DNA of 64,000 bases, from positions 22,798,412-22,862,411 of the forward strand of contig NC_045139.1 in NCBI RefSeq assembly GCF_008831285.2. Reading direction: 5' to 3'. The translations under genes and the position numbers were made by a program. The notes below the pieces were generated by a model that was given only the letters and a program-made list of their open reading frames with translations, was not told the DNA's origin and did not search any database. Source of the DNA: Nymphaea colorata (taxonomy: Eukaryota > Streptophyta > Magnoliopsida > Nymphaeales > Nymphaeaceae). Position 1 is the first letter of the stretch. Each line of letters begins with the position of its first letter. This document shows positions 48,501 to 55,060 of this stretch, in pieces.

Positions 48501-48787
48501 TTTCAGAAGAGGTAAATTGATATATTCTGCGTGGATGTATTCCTGCTTCTGTTATGTTAGAAGGTCATAGGATGTTACACGCTCCTCTCCTTTCCTGCTC
48601 TCTTCATTACTCCCAATTATCGTTTCCCAATAAATTCGGGGCTGATTTTACCATTGTATCTCTTTTGAAGGGATGAAGTTTTGTAACGGTGGTGCAAAGA
48701 TACAAAAGGCTGAAATTTTTTCTTTGACTGTTGCAGATGGTTGATGCATTCATGGCAGTGAGGCCCCTACCTAACATGTTTGCATAA
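10395..48787 (+). CDS. Cytosolic tryptophanyl-tRNA synthetase (TrpRS), 12 exons, intact
   Basis: The enzyme charges tRNA-Trp with tryptophan using ATP and acts in the cytosol for translation. I joined exons 10395-10648, 22898-23017, 23367-23552, 23808-23859, 24925-24990, 25086-25172, 40220-40312, 43611-43691, 46108-46179, 48165-48233, 48401-48511 and 48737-48787. Every intron is GT-AG, phases agree, and the sum is 1,242 nt (413 aa), close to the roughly 400 aa usual for plant cytosolic TrpRS. Class I signatures are present: HLGH near residues 114-117 (HIGH motif) and KMSAS near residues 291-295, the form usual in eukaryotic TrpRS. An acidic Glu/Gln-rich N-terminus precedes the conserved core, and no organelle transit peptide is evident. 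The start is the first ATG after a GC-rich leader with no upstream ATG from 10241 on. Introns 1 (12,249 bp) and 6 (15,047 bp) are swollen by transposons, yet no exon is damaged. Identification is by family recognition; exon limits are my own reading. Confidence 0.95.
10649..12529 (+). other. 5' part of TrpRS intron 1
   Basis: No coding signal. Near 12003-12018 a TTGTATTAGAGCCATGG motif resembles the copia primer-binding region that follows an LTR, so an old copia LTR fragment may end here; its limits are not visible. Confidence 0.4.
12530..13473. mobile_element. hAT-type element A (CGTATCGTACGATACG family), perfect 8-bp TSD
   Basis: Termini are CAGTGTTGTACG and TACAACATTG, inverted repeats of the hAT type. 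The element is flanked by perfect direct repeats GAAACAAC at 12522-12529 and 13474-13481, the 8-bp TSD expected of hAT. Subterminal regions are rich in palindromic TATCGTACGATA motifs, likely transposase-binding repeats. The 944-bp interior codes nothing recognisable, so it is non-autonomous. Confidence 0.9.
13734..15179. mobile_element. GGGTAC-rich TIR element (hAT-like family III)
   Basis: It begins CTATGTCACATAGGTATGGG and ends CCCGTACCTATGTGACATGG, so the ends are inverted repeats followed by GGGTAC/GGGTGC repeats. The interior holds a second block of GTACCGGTAC repeats (13940-14040), a GC-rich and CT-rich segment (14210-14650) and AT-rich DNA. No TSD could be made out. The ends match those of the element at 46321-47711, which carries a hAT transposase remnant. 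It may be two nested copies. Confidence 0.65.
14205..14660. other. GC-rich, CT-rich island inside the family III element
   Basis: Dense CGGCGAC-type repeats (14210-14310, 14375-14420) are followed by a CT-rich stretch with two related copies of a CTCGAAA-CTCACA-GAAGTC block (about 14515 and 14597). This looks like a promoter plus leader, either the element's own or captured from a host gene. No conserved protein was recognised. Confidence 0.4.
15180..16680. other. Intron 1 stretch with an inverted family III fragment
   Basis: AT-rich sequence with an (AT)n run at about 15455-15472. The right part (about 16340-16665) resembles, on the minus strand, the 14040-14190 region: GTATCCATCAATTTTCGGAC, a GATCGAGTCC-like motif, and an AACGTTAAA motif, next to GTACTCGGGTA/GTACCGG repeats. 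It is probably an inverted, partial copy of the same family. Confidence 0.45.
16800..17200 (-). pseudogene. Copia gag fragment
   Basis: On the minus strand an ATG at 17200 opens [11 protein letters not shown] and then the copia gag pattern: a [13 protein letters not shown] segment, a frameshift near 17050, then a [13 protein letters not shown] segment, a [10 protein letters not shown] segment and an EVWSALKQS segment. This is the N-terminal gag region of plant Ty1/copia elements (UBN2/DUF4219-like). It stops near 16800; no zinc knuckle or pol follows. It is a truncated relic in antisense to TrpRS. Confidence 0.75.
17364..18428 (+). pseudogene. Gypsy-like internal region related to the 25.3-28.6 kb element
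   Basis: Several partial ORFs (17432-17878, 17926-18129, 18180-18428). The part from about 18095 to 18325 is clearly homologous, at nucleotide and protein level, to minus-strand sequence at about 26790-27010: both carry LPKD, a FGGSL motif and an EELGPHL motif in the same order. The family is otherwise unrecognised; by position it would be a gag-like or linker protein of the non-autonomous LTR family described at 25257-28570. Confidence 0.5.
18440..19580 (+). mobile_element. LINE 3' end: zf-RVT, RNase H-like region and 3' UTR
   Basis: From 18641 one frame gives [20 protein letters not shown], the Cys/His pattern of the reverse-transcriptase zinc-binding domain (zf-RVT) of plant non-LTR retrotransposons, followed by a CWNMWRL segment with a TGA stop after it (about 18869). 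A 126-codon frame (18985-19365) then resembles a poor RNase H domain: a [13 protein letters not shown] segment, then [10 protein letters not shown] plausible 3' UTR with AATAAA near 19543 follows. The RT domain itself is absent, as in 5'-truncated LINEs. Confidence 0.65.
19580..21100 (+). other. Unassigned intron 1 sequence, probably decayed retroelement
   Basis: No intact or recognisable coding block; it lies between the LINE tail and the gypsy-like 3' end. It is probably the eroded pol region of the element ending at 21659. Confidence 0.35.
21100..21659 (+). mobile_element. 3' end and LTR of a gypsy-like element (+)
   Basis: The last coding remnant reads (third frame) [14 protein letters not shown], like the end of plant gypsy polyproteins, and leads through a polypurine tract (CAAAGGGGGGAATA) into an LTR starting TGTTAGATACC at 21409. 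The LTR matches the one at 25257-25474 and 28354-28570 in its start, ACTGACC box, CATAAATAGGG TATA box, CCCTAATCTGGGATTAGGG-like box and GTGTGTG run. It probably ends at GTGGCA, 21659. No matching 5' LTR was found upstream. Confidence 0.65.
21660..22897 (+). other. 3' part of TrpRS intron 1
   Basis: T-rich intron sequence ending in TGTATCAG before exon 2. No element recognised. Confidence 0.5.
22898..23017 (+). CDS. TrpRS exon 2 (HIGH motif)
   Basis: Acceptor TATCAG, donor AA|GTAAAC. It codes the segment with [14 protein letters not shown], the ATP-binding HIGH signature of class I synthetases. Phase 2 on both sides matches exons 1 and 3. Confidence 0.95.
23367..23552 (+). CDS. TrpRS exon 3
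   Basis: Acceptor TTACAG, donor GG|GTGAGT. It codes part of the Rossmann fold, including [16 protein letters not shown] and the run up to DFDYVGG, which are strongly conserved in eukaryotic TrpRS. Confidence 0.95.
23808..23859 (+). CDS. TrpRS exon 4 (52 nt)
   Basis: A short exon between TTTACAG and AAG|GTGAAA coding [16 protein letters not shown]. It is too short to stand out as an ORF; it was placed by protein continuity and phase. Confidence 0.92.
23860..24924 (+). other. TrpRS intron 4
   Basis: Holds a purine-rich tract (24338-24420), a short CA/TA microsatellite (24580-24620) and nothing coding. Confidence 0.6.
24925..24990 (+). CDS. TrpRS exon 5 (66 nt)
   Basis: Acceptor GTGCAG, donor CAG|GTTTAA. 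It codes [16 protein letters not shown] followed by NFPTVQ, matching the conserved GFTGEDxIGKI stretch. Confidence 0.93.
25086..25172 (+). CDS. TrpRS exon 6 (87 nt)
   Basis: Acceptor TTCCAG, donor CAG|GTAGGG. It codes [13 protein letters not shown] and [10 protein letters not shown], a conserved region of the tryptophan pocket. It is followed by the 15 kb intron 6. Confidence 0.94.
25257..25474 (-). repeat. 3' LTR of the 3.3 kb element
   Basis: Matches 28354-28570, with a CA microsatellite near 25308-25326 in both. The LTR pair shows many differences, so the insertion is old. Confidence 0.82.
26694..28320 (-). pseudogene. Gag-like remnants of the 3.3 kb element
   Basis: The minus strand shows an N-terminal piece beginning [20 protein letters not shown] just inside the 5' LTR, a continuing 28239-28021 frame, and a further frame (27032-26694) with [15 protein letters not shown] and then a FGGSLF motif and an EELGPHL motif. 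The last block is homologous to 18095-18325. No zinc knuckle, protease or RT was found. Function is inferred only from its place between the LTRs. Confidence 0.5.
28354..28570 (-). repeat. 5' LTR of the 3.3 kb element
   Basis: Pairs with 25257-25474. On the + strand it ends CCCGATATCTAACA; on the minus strand this is the TGTTAGATATC start. Confidence 0.82.
28572..29940 (+). other. Intron 6 sequence between elements
   Basis: T-rich, with a few ORFs of about 100 codons that resemble nothing I know. The copia I 3' LTR might have lain here but was not recognised. Confidence 0.4.
29946..30062. repeat. GGGTAC-rich fragment (family III)
   Basis: Starts TCACGTGGGTAC and contains spaced GGTACGAC, ATGGGTACC and GGTTACGGGTC motifs like those of the 13734-15179 element. 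It sits just beyond the C-terminal end of copia I. Confidence 0.55.
30549..30950 (-). mobile_element. Solo LTR with ATTAA target-site duplication
   Basis: A 402-bp block begins TGAAAACGTGACTG and ends TTTCTTAACA. It is flanked by ATTAA at 30544-30548 and 30951-30955. It separates the RT and RNase H parts of copia I. On the minus strand it carries AATAAA (near 30630) after TGTTAAGAAATAGAG, so it is minus-oriented. A 20-bp partial duplication of its right end (30956-30975) makes the exact end ambiguous. No internal region is present, which indicates LTR-LTR recombination. Confidence 0.82.
31624..31862 (+). repeat. 5' LTR of copia II (239 bp)
   Basis: TG...CA ends; contains a CT-rich microsatellite near 31795-31845. 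Near-identical to 36995-37215. Confidence 0.95.
31863..31876 (+). other. Primer-binding site of copia II
   Basis: TGGTATCAGAGCC, complementary to the 3' end of initiator Met-tRNA, the standard plant copia primer site. It directly abuts the LTR. Confidence 0.93.
32662..36975 (+). pseudogene. Copia II gag-pol polyprotein, broken by stops and frameshifts
   Basis: The true ATG is at 32662. Gag (32662-33660) has a [20 protein letters not shown] segment, a RNA-binding Gly/Arg-rich stretch and a zinc knuckle [14 protein letters not shown]. Protease has IDSGASRHF (about 33750). Integrase has HLRLGH and CEACQHGKH-type zinc residues (in two frames), [16 protein letters not shown] and VVERKHR, so all three catalytic acids are visible. 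RT has [30 protein letters not shown] and [10 protein letters not shown]. RNase H has SNADYAG and [13 protein letters not shown]. In-frame stops occur at 33214, 33664, 35419, 35467, 35521, 35638, 35731, 35947 and 36271, plus frameshifts near 33828, 34165-34300 and 36478. It cannot make a full polyprotein. Confidence 0.93.
36708..36939 (+). repeat. 116-bp tandem duplication in the copia II RNase H end
   Basis: Bases 36708-36823 and 36824-36939 are near-identical (ATTGTC... to ...GATTTCTCT). The second copy restates the end of the RNase H region, so the polyprotein C-terminus is duplicated and the open frame ends early at 36850. Confidence 0.9.
36981..36994 (+). other. Polypurine tract of copia II
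   Basis: AGCTTGAGGGGGAG directly before TGTTGAAATC of the 3' LTR; primes plus-strand synthesis in LTR elements. Confidence 0.9.
36995..37215 (+). repeat. 3' LTR of copia II (221 bp)
   Basis: Pairs with 31624-31862; shorter mainly in its CT tract. Confidence 0.95.
37425..37830. mobile_element. MITE with perfect 20-bp TIRs inside copia I
   Basis: Ends AGCATAGCCACAAATATCAT (37425-37444) and its exact reverse complement (37811-37830) enclose 406 bp of AT-rich, noncoding DNA. TTCA lies directly outside both ends (37421-37424 and 37831-37834), a likely short TSD. It splits the copia I RT-start codons for GSLE and KYKAR. The superfamily is not clear. Confidence 0.85.
38778..38870. repeat. GGGTGC-rich family III fragment
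   Basis: CTGTCACATGGGTGCGGG at the left edge is the family III end; after a poly(A) run (38831-38848) come GGTGCAGGTGCGG repeats. No opposite end was seen. It interrupts the integrase of copia I. Confidence 0.6.
39159..39620 (-). repeat. Probable 5' LTR of copia I (outer limit unknown)
   Basis: Starts TGTCAACTATAG next to the primer site at 39147-39158. It contains sequence in the style of the solo LTR at 30.5 kb (an AGAGAGA...GCTAGCT-TTGGG-GAGTTCCAA block). The right limit is not defined. Confidence 0.5.
39542..39604. repeat. Compound (CA)n(TA)n microsatellite
   Basis: About 28 bases of CA repeats followed directly by about 32 bases of TA repeats. Confidence 0.95.
39621..40219 (+). other. 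3' end of TrpRS intron 6
   Basis: No gene. At 39902-39913 AGCTTTGGTACC resembles, on the minus strand, another copia primer site, but no LTR could be defined beside it. Ends TTGTGCAG before exon 7. Confidence 0.45.
40220..40312 (+). CDS. TrpRS exon 7 (93 nt)
   Basis: Acceptor GTGCAG, donor CAG|GTTGGT. It codes [19 protein letters not shown] and then the FFPSLQ stretch. It resumes the frame of exon 6 exactly (phase 0) after 15,047 bp of intron. Confidence 0.94.
40621..40700. repeat. 40-bp tandem duplication in intron 7
   Basis: Two near-identical copies of a unit beginning AATCAATTTTAA and ending AAAAAGGCTCAAG. Confidence 0.9.
41090..41389. mobile_element. hAT-type MITE with perfect TSD (300 bp)
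   Basis: Starts TAGACCTGGGCAACGGG and ends CCCGTTGCCCAAGTCTA, a 17-bp inverted repeat with one mismatch, extended by GC-rich GGGCCCGA-type repeats around an AT-rich core. Perfect 8-bp direct repeats CTCAGCAC flank it (41082-41089, 41390-41397). No coding capacity. Confidence 0.93.
41521..41869. mobile_element. hAT-like family III MITE (349 bp)
   Basis: Left end CTATGTGACATGGATACG, right end CACCCATGTGACAG. Flanks CCTACAGT (41513-41520) and CCTACGGT (41870-41877) match at 7 of 8 positions. Interior homologous to 63312-63612, including the ATGATTCTAAATTTTCCTCT-type block. Confidence 0.85.
42537..43238. mobile_element. hAT-type element B (CGTATCGTACGATACG family), perfect TSD
   Basis: Ends CAATGTTATAAAAGGCGTAG and GGATAACATTG; perfect 8-bp TSD GCATAGAC at 42529-42536 and 43239-43246. 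The right end has four or more palindromic CGTATCGTACGATACG motifs; the left has diverged GCGTAGCGTATCG repeats. The core is AT-rich and noncoding (702 bp in all). Same family as 12530-13473. Confidence 0.93.
43611..43691 (+). CDS. TrpRS exon 8 (KMSAS loop)
   Basis: Acceptor TATGCAG, donor AAG|GTTTGG; 27 codons. It carries [16 protein letters not shown], the KMSKS-type catalytic loop. Confidence 0.95.
43808..43960. repeat. Family III end fragment in intron 8
   Basis: Begins CTGTCACATGGG, then GGGTACCACGGGGTACGGG repeats, then GGTCAATGCACC and GTATCCATCC motifs shared with 14030-14062. Confidence 0.65.
44188..44410. mobile_element. hAT-type element C, truncated (CGTATCGTACGATACG family)
   Basis: Left end CAGTGTTGTACGTA as in element A, followed by several TCGTACGATAC palindromes and ACGATAT repeats. 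No matching right end or TSD was found before the microsatellite at 44453. Confidence 0.7.
44453..44510. repeat. Compound (AC)n(AT)n microsatellite
   Basis: About 32 bases of AC followed by about 26 bases of AT. A 20-bp segment directly upstream (GACGTTATTTGTGACTATGA) is shared, inverted, with 13805-13824, next to a CA/TA run there too. Confidence 0.95.
45433..45460. repeat. (GT)n microsatellite
   Basis: Fourteen GT units in intron 8; an (AT)n run follows at about 45533-45560. Confidence 0.95.
46108..46179 (+). CDS. TrpRS exon 9 (72 nt)
   Basis: Acceptor TTCTTAG, donor GAG|GTAACT. It codes [16 protein letters not shown]; the AFSGGQD block is diagnostic for eukaryotic and archaeal TrpRS. Confidence 0.94.
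46321..47711 (-). mobile_element. hAT element with transposase remnant (family III ends)
   Basis: Ends CTATGTCACTTGACTGCGGGG and CGCACTCATGTGACATAG (inverted), flanked by CATAATAT (46313-46320) and CATAACAT (47712-47719), 7 of 8 matching, as expected for a hAT TSD. Within lies a hAT C-terminal dimerisation domain on the minus strand. At 1.4 kb it is internally deleted (an autonomous hAT is about 3-4 kb). It lies in TrpRS intron 9. Confidence 0.88.
46550..47167 (-). pseudogene. hAT transposase C-terminal fragment
   Basis: A 205-codon open stretch with no ATG at its start. Middle residues (about 53-115) hold the hAT dimerisation motif: [20 protein letters not shown], a CERNSSTY motif, [20 protein letters not shown]. 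This domain mediates transposase dimerisation in the nucleus. The later part contains a hydrophobic stretch, probably intron-like or decayed sequence, then an acidic tail. The RNase H-fold catalytic core and BED zinc finger are missing, so it is inactive. Confidence 0.88.
47940..48001. repeat. Perfect 31-bp tandem duplication in intron 9
   Basis: Two identical copies of a unit beginning TGTGCTCAAACATCATATAT. Confidence 0.93.
48165..48233 (+). CDS. TrpRS exon 10 (69 nt)
   Basis: Acceptor CTCTAG, donor AGG|GTAAGA. It codes [19 protein letters not shown], part of the helical C-terminal anticodon-binding domain. Confidence 0.94.
48401..48511 (+). CDS. TrpRS exon 11 (111 nt)
   Basis: Acceptor TTGCAG, donor GAG|GTAAAT. 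It codes [20 protein letters not shown] and the following helix of the C-terminal domain. Confidence 0.95.
48737..48787 (+). CDS. TrpRS exon 12 and stop
   Basis: Acceptor TTGCAG. It codes [16 protein letters not shown] and ends in TAA at 48785-48787. The VRPLP-M-F ending is typical for this enzyme. Confidence 0.95.
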   Translation: MVDAFMAVRPLPNMFA

Positions 48788-51700
48788 CTGGAGGGTTTAG
48801 AAAAGATATTTTATTGCCACGAGCATGGTTCAAATTGAATTCTGGTGCTCGTACGAACGAAAACACAATGTTGAAGCCAGCCATGCTTAGCGTAGATAGA
48901 GATAAGCATATTTGTACGTTCCGCTTGTTAGAATCAAATTGTCTATTTCGCAACAGCTTTTGAATCCATTCATTCACAGAAGTATAACTGAAGAGACGAG
49001 TCTTCTTTTGTCTTTTTTTGTTTGGCAGGTGGGGCGCTTAACAGATCAAAAATTTTAGCAACCATTAATCAAACCCCATGGTAGAATAAGCGCTTTTAGC
49101 CTTTTACCCGAAAAAGCTTTTTGTACATCACAAAACGGAACTAGTCATCCATTAACTGCATATACAAAGACCAAGTTTGGAAGTTGCTAGAATCTGAAAG
49201 GAATATTTAAGTTTCATTCTGTTTTTATGTCATCGTGCTCTTGCGTTCGTTTTCACCTTGGAAGTGCTATTTTCATTTTTGTGACCTAAAAAGATGAGTG
49301 ATGAGGTGAGTAATAACCTTTCTCAGTATGAGAGGATGCAACAGACTTCCTGATTTATTACATCCAAAGTAATATAACTTTGTTAGACGAAGAAATCAGA
49401 GAACAAAGTCGATGACGATCCATTATAGAAATTAAGCCATAATTTTAATGAGAGAACACTATATTTATGTTTTTATCTAGCAATTTAAATACGCACTGTA
49501 CGAATCTCTTGGATGCATCTTCAAAGGAAGAATTTGCATACCATTTGCCAATTGTTAATTGCCTTAGGTAGCCCACCAAGTGATTTTGAACCTATAGTTT
49601 TGGGCGTTATTGCTATATCCATACAATCAGACTCATCAAATCAATTTTAGCAGAATGAAATGCCAAAATGTGTGCATGTGTTTTTGTATAGGGATCAGAT
49701 TGCATGTAGTAATTGTACTCTGAGTTTGCATGCCGTTCATTGCATCTTATTTGCAATTTCATGTCAAAGTACTTATGAAGACTTAAAATCAGTTGCATAC
49801 AGTATGACTCGTACAAAAGTCATCGATACATGACATCAAAGAAATGGATACTTGCACCGGATGGAATATAAGCATATAATACTAAAGAATGAAAAGAAAA
49901 GGAAGAGAAATGCTAGGAACACAAAACAGAAAGAAAGGAAGGGAAGGTGTGGTTGAAATGGAAGGAACAAAAAAGGGTTGCTTTACAACGTGAAATGCCC
50001 CAGAATTTGTTGTTTGCATGTATTTGTTTATCTCTCTATGAACTAGAAGCTTTATTATTAAATAATCGGCGGGCTTGATAGAAGGCTAATTTGTATCTTA
50101 AAAAATACAAAAAAGTCACTTCCAAATGATAAAATATCAAAAACAGTTCTGCTTTAAAAAAATCACTTAACTTCAAAAAATTGCTTAAATTTTAAGTTTT
50201 GGAGTAGGTTTTATATTGCTTAATTAAAATCTAACGCCACATGTTATATTTTTTTGAACAAATTCATGCTTTATCTTGAACTATGAATTTTCCTAAACAA
50301 TATTATCAAAATTTTCGTCCATTGACTAATATAAAAGTAATAATAAAAGATTTTCGTTATAGTTTGGTATCCTTTCTCTTCCAAATACAGATTCATCGGT
50401 CCAACACTGCATACATATGCACTTGCACGTCGATAGCGAATGTTGGTTAACTGCCGCAATGGAAAGCTAAAAACTTCGCACAAACATAGAACGAGAACAA
50501 GAACAAGAAAGAAGTATAATTTCAATTGAACAACAACAGAGTTATGCACTCTCCTATAAATGTGGCTAGAAATAAAATTGTCTAAAAGAGAAGTTCAAGT
50601 TAGAAGCAAAAGTGATGCTCCGAAACTAAATTTAATCGTAGCAATTTCAGATAACTTCAGCTCCACATAGCATTTTAAGTAAGATTTCATTTTTCACAAA
50701 AGGACAATCAAAGAATGTCTAGATCCTTCATTTCATCATTAGTAAGACGAATATATGTTTTACTTTATTAGTTCCTGTTCGAGACCAATAGCTTCAGCAT
50801 TGGAAGTAAATAATTCTTTGAATATGTAATAGGTTGGCTTGTCTCATATACAGCCGCTTACCTTCTCTAATTTCATTAGTAACATTTTCAATAACATTTT
50901 TTGTTTTCTCAGCCTCTTTAAAATCTTCATTTATGCTTCTCCTCCTTTTATATTTTAAGGAGGAATTTATGCTGAGCTCAACTTGATGTATTTCACTATC
51001 ATTACGAATATTAAAAAATAGTTTAAATAGTGCTTCGTTTTAAGAAACCCTATCATCAATATATGGAATTTTATCACCATCAGTCTCATTCCATCGCCTT
51101 CTCGTCATTTTTTAGTTGCTCTATTGCAAACAACTGAGCTCACTAGCCTCTCATAATTTGAAGTAATTATAGTGATTCATTTCTTTGCCAGTAGATTTGC
51201 TCGAAGTAAATTTTCACTGTTTCATGCAGTTTTTAATATGGTCTGCACTAAGCATCTTGCAAGCTTTTTCATTCACCTCTATCACAACATTTTCTTAAGT
51301 TGTGGCAGTAAAAAGATAATTTATCATTATTTATTGTAGTAGTACATCAATAAGTACAACATTTATATATATTGTCTATTAATTATCAGTTTTTCCTCCT
51401 TCCTTTTGTGCATGTTTCTTTCTCATCAGTACCATCTAGACACAAAACAAAACAAGTTTTTAAAATACATGCATGATGAGAACAAAAACCACACGTGGCT
51501 AACAAAAGTTCAAGTAATTCAATCCACATACAACTAAAATGATAAATAATATAAAAGAAAAAAAATTAGACAGTACTGACATGTCTTACCTATATAGTTA
51601 TTCAATTTATTAAAGTGTCTAGATGATTGCATTACTACATAGGCAAACAAATGCTTTTATATGTAAATTCTATGGCTCAAAATTATTCATCTTCATTAAC

Positions 51701-51963
51701 TTGAAAATAGCAATCCTCGTTACGTTGATTATAAGTTATGCACTTACATTTCAATAATACTTGCATCTAGATCAACACTCATGAGATAATTGCATAGCAC
51801 ACAATAGGATAAGATGATTTTTAATTATCCATCATAAGTGTAGAATGACTATGCTGAACTGGCTATAATTTCATGTTTTGTGAGTCACCAAAAGATCTCT
51901 CAATGACAATGCCCAAAAAAAAAAAAACATGTCCATTAAAATTACCTTTTATTTGCTGATTCA
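48788..51963. other. TrpRS 3' UTR and intergenic region
   Basis: No AATAAA was seen in the first 600 bases; AATAAG near 49086 is a candidate poly(A) signal. Further on the minus strand around 51105-50840 an open, Lys/Glu-rich stretch (a RRRWNETDGDKIPYIDD segment) may be a decayed transposon protein, family unknown. Otherwise nothing recognised. Confidence 0.45.
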
Positions 51964-53903
51964 GGTTGCGTTTGGGTGACACCTATAAACCAGGTTTTGG
52001 AGCCCAAACTTCATTTTGGCTCCAAAAACCTGTTTTTGGTGGCGTGTGGAAGACAGCGAAACTGGGTTTCGTTGCATAAAACCAGGTTCGAACCAGGTTT
52101 TGGAAAACCTGCCATCCCCTGCCTTTTTCATATCAAAACAAGGTTTTTGATGAGCAAGAGCGTCTTGGCATGGACTTAAAGCTTCTGGTGTTGCTCTGTA
52201 GCAGCATGGGCAGAAACTGGTGCATCTCCTTGCGATCAGCAAGGGAGAATTGTTGGGCGTTTGATTTGATGTTCATTTGCAGTTCGTGAATCAATTGCTG
52301 CTATTTATACCGATCAGCCCTTCATTGTGAAGCCATTGCAAGGCATTGATGCAGAAACAAAGGTGTTTGTTGTAGGTAATCCTCCTTTTCACTTCAATCC
52401 CCCTTTCCTGTGGTAGATAGGAATGCCGTTCTACAACTTATTTCAATCCCCCTATCTCCACTCAGTAGCATGATATTGCTGTTGGGTCTGATGCCTCCAT
52501 ATGGTATTCATGTTCTTTTGCTTTACATTGTCATGTCTTCTCTGTTTTACGTATTTCAGTGCCTTTTATGATAAGCCCTTGCCATAGTTCCATAATGATG
52601 TTGTATGTTTAGTGTTTACCTTGTGTGTCGTCATTCTTATGTAGGAAAACCAATTTTGTAACTTTTCTTCTCTGCAAAATGAGCATAAGAGTGCATAATT
52701 GAACTGCCTATTAAAGAAATTGAACTAGGTCATTCCTTAAGTTAGAAACATGCATAATCTGAAGCTTTGAGTAGAAAATAGTCTCTTCAACTTTTAAATC
52801 TTCATGAATATCAACTTTTTATGGTTCATTGTTTGGAAGGTTGTCATACCTATTCATTTGGATGTAGTTCAATATTCTTACCTTTTTGGCTTTGTAAGTG
52901 AAACAAGATTATGTTGAGATGTTGTGGAACATGTCAAAGTAAATGGGGTGTTTTGAAACCGATAGAGACATTTCAATCTATATTTGATGTAAGATGTTTT
53001 AAAATTCTATCAAGGGAAGTGTTCTTTTAATAATGCAAGTGACCTTTTTGTTTTTCATTTCCTTCCTGGCATTAAAAAGCTTGATTGTTTTGTGGAATGA
53101 ATTTATTTTTCAAGTTTAGATAAAAGTGGACAAGCTAGAAATTCAATATCTTACCATCATGACCACTTTGTTCCATACCATAATCAGTGAACCACTTAAA
53201 AACAGCTATCTAGTCTCACTTTACACAATTTTATGCTCTTCAAAACACATCAATTAAATTATCATCAATTTCTTACTGTAACTTTCAGTTCATCTATTTA
53301 TGGAACCATGACTAGGCTCAAGTGGGCCTTTAATGGGCATAGCCACCAAAGTACTTATTACTGTTTTTAAATACTGAGCCAAACGTATCAGTCTGTATTT
53401 GTCATACGTTTGGACCCGAACTAAATTGACAATCTGCCAGTAAGGACTTTCACCTGCTGAAAAATGAACAACAGCAAATCCTCAACCTCAACCATGAAAA
53501 CACTAGGTACCAAAATTGGTTGCTCGGAAACAAATGTATGAAATGTCAAGAAAAAGAGGTAGAAGGCTTCTCACTAAGCCATAATTAGCCACAAATCCAC
53601 AAGTTATTCAAACAAAGCAGCTCAGTTCTTCCTTTCCAACTTGCACCACCAACTGTACCTTAAAATAGTTTATACAGGGTATAGTTGAACTTGTAAATCA
53701 TTGTGTTGTCAAAGTAACTTATCTATTGTGCGTTCAATTATTTGAAACTTGCAAGAGGAAACTTCTAGAATGAGATAACAATATATATATAGTTACGGTT
53801 GGTCCATGATTGATTAGTTGAAGGCATCTTCTATTTCAATTTTAAATCAACCAACTCTAATTTGAGATGTCTTTTATTTGTATTCCTCCTTTAGATCAGA
53901 GTA

Positions 53904-55060
53904 ATGTCTGGAAAAGGTTCTAAAAGGTCGGTTTGGACAAAGCCCAGACTAGTAAGTTTTGTTGAAAATTTAGACTCTAATTCTTTAGTAATTTTATTTT
54001 TGATACGTTATATATTTCATTTATTATGATGAAGGTACAATGAATGAAGGTGAGAGTCAATCTCAGGAATAACAAATTAGACAAGTTAATGCTTGGCATT
54101 ATGTGTGAGAATATGACTCGTGGAAAGAAAACTGGTGGTGGGTTTGATGGGACAGGTTGGAATAAGATTGTGCACAAGTTCCATCTTAGAGCCAACATAA
54201 ACTATGATAAAGAACAACTTAAGAACAGATTTGGGTCCCTGAGAAAATTGTACAATATTATGAAAGACATGTTAAGCTAAAGTGGATTTGGCTGGGATCC
54301 AAGTACTAGATGCGTAGATGTAGCTGATGAGGTGTGGAATGATTACTTACAAGTGATGATCAGTTCATTCTTGTTCTTTAATAAACTCTTCATGCTACTT
54401 ATGATGACAAGTAATTAAATTATATATTACAATAGAGCCATCCTAGTGCTAAAGATCACCGGATACGAGTTTCAAATGTATAGATGAAATGAATATTATT
54501 TGTTCAAATTCAATATCTTGTAGCCTTGGATCAAGTGCAGTGCATTTAAATCAATGCATAAGCAAAGAAACACCTTACATACCTTTGACTGATGAAGAGC
54601 ACATCGCCATTTATAACACAACTCTAACCACTCCTACATCTGGTAGTTGGATCAAAGTTTGGGATCATTAAATCATAATGCAAATGTTGATAATGTAGAA
54701 GCGAATGTGAAAGGATCTGACTTTCATAGGCCAACTCAATGATAATGTAAAATAGGTCATGAAAGGTTTAATATATCTGATTTATTAGATTCTATTTGAC
54801 ATTTTGCCTCTTCTTCTAGGGAGAGAAATAAGAAGATGGTTAAATACCATGAACAAAAAGAAGCTCGACTAGCATTGCATGAATCAAATGTTACACGTCG
54901 TGAAACATATTTTGTAACTGCATGTATAAATAAGGTTGTCAAGATTGAAGATAATAGTGAATTAATTATGCATGCTATCGATGCATTTAATGTTGAGACT
55001 TGTAGCATTCATGGCACTTCCTGAGCACCTTCGCAAGAGTTGGTTGTAGCATCTTAAGAA
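53904..55060 (+). pseudogene. Harbinger Myb/SANT-like protein (ORF1), decayed
   Basis: ATG at 53904 (MSGKGSKRSVWTKPRL) is followed by a likely intron. The exon from about 54044 has the Myb/SANT-like (Myb_DNA-bind_3) pattern: CENMTRGKKTGGGFDGTGWN, then a KFHLRANINYDKEQLKNRF segment, then a KLYNIM segment. A TAA at 54278 sits where relatives have Gln before SGFGWDP, and coding resumes after it. The C-terminal part (to about 55060) has the AIDAFNVE and PEHLRKSW pattern seen in this family. In Harbinger it is needed with the transposase for nuclear import and end binding. Confidence 0.78.

Noticed and set aside
54044-54280. Myb/SANT ORF as a host transcription factor gene
   Set aside because: Its placement between Harbinger TIRs upstream of a Harbinger transposase in the same sense, and its internal stop, show that it is the transposon accessory protein.
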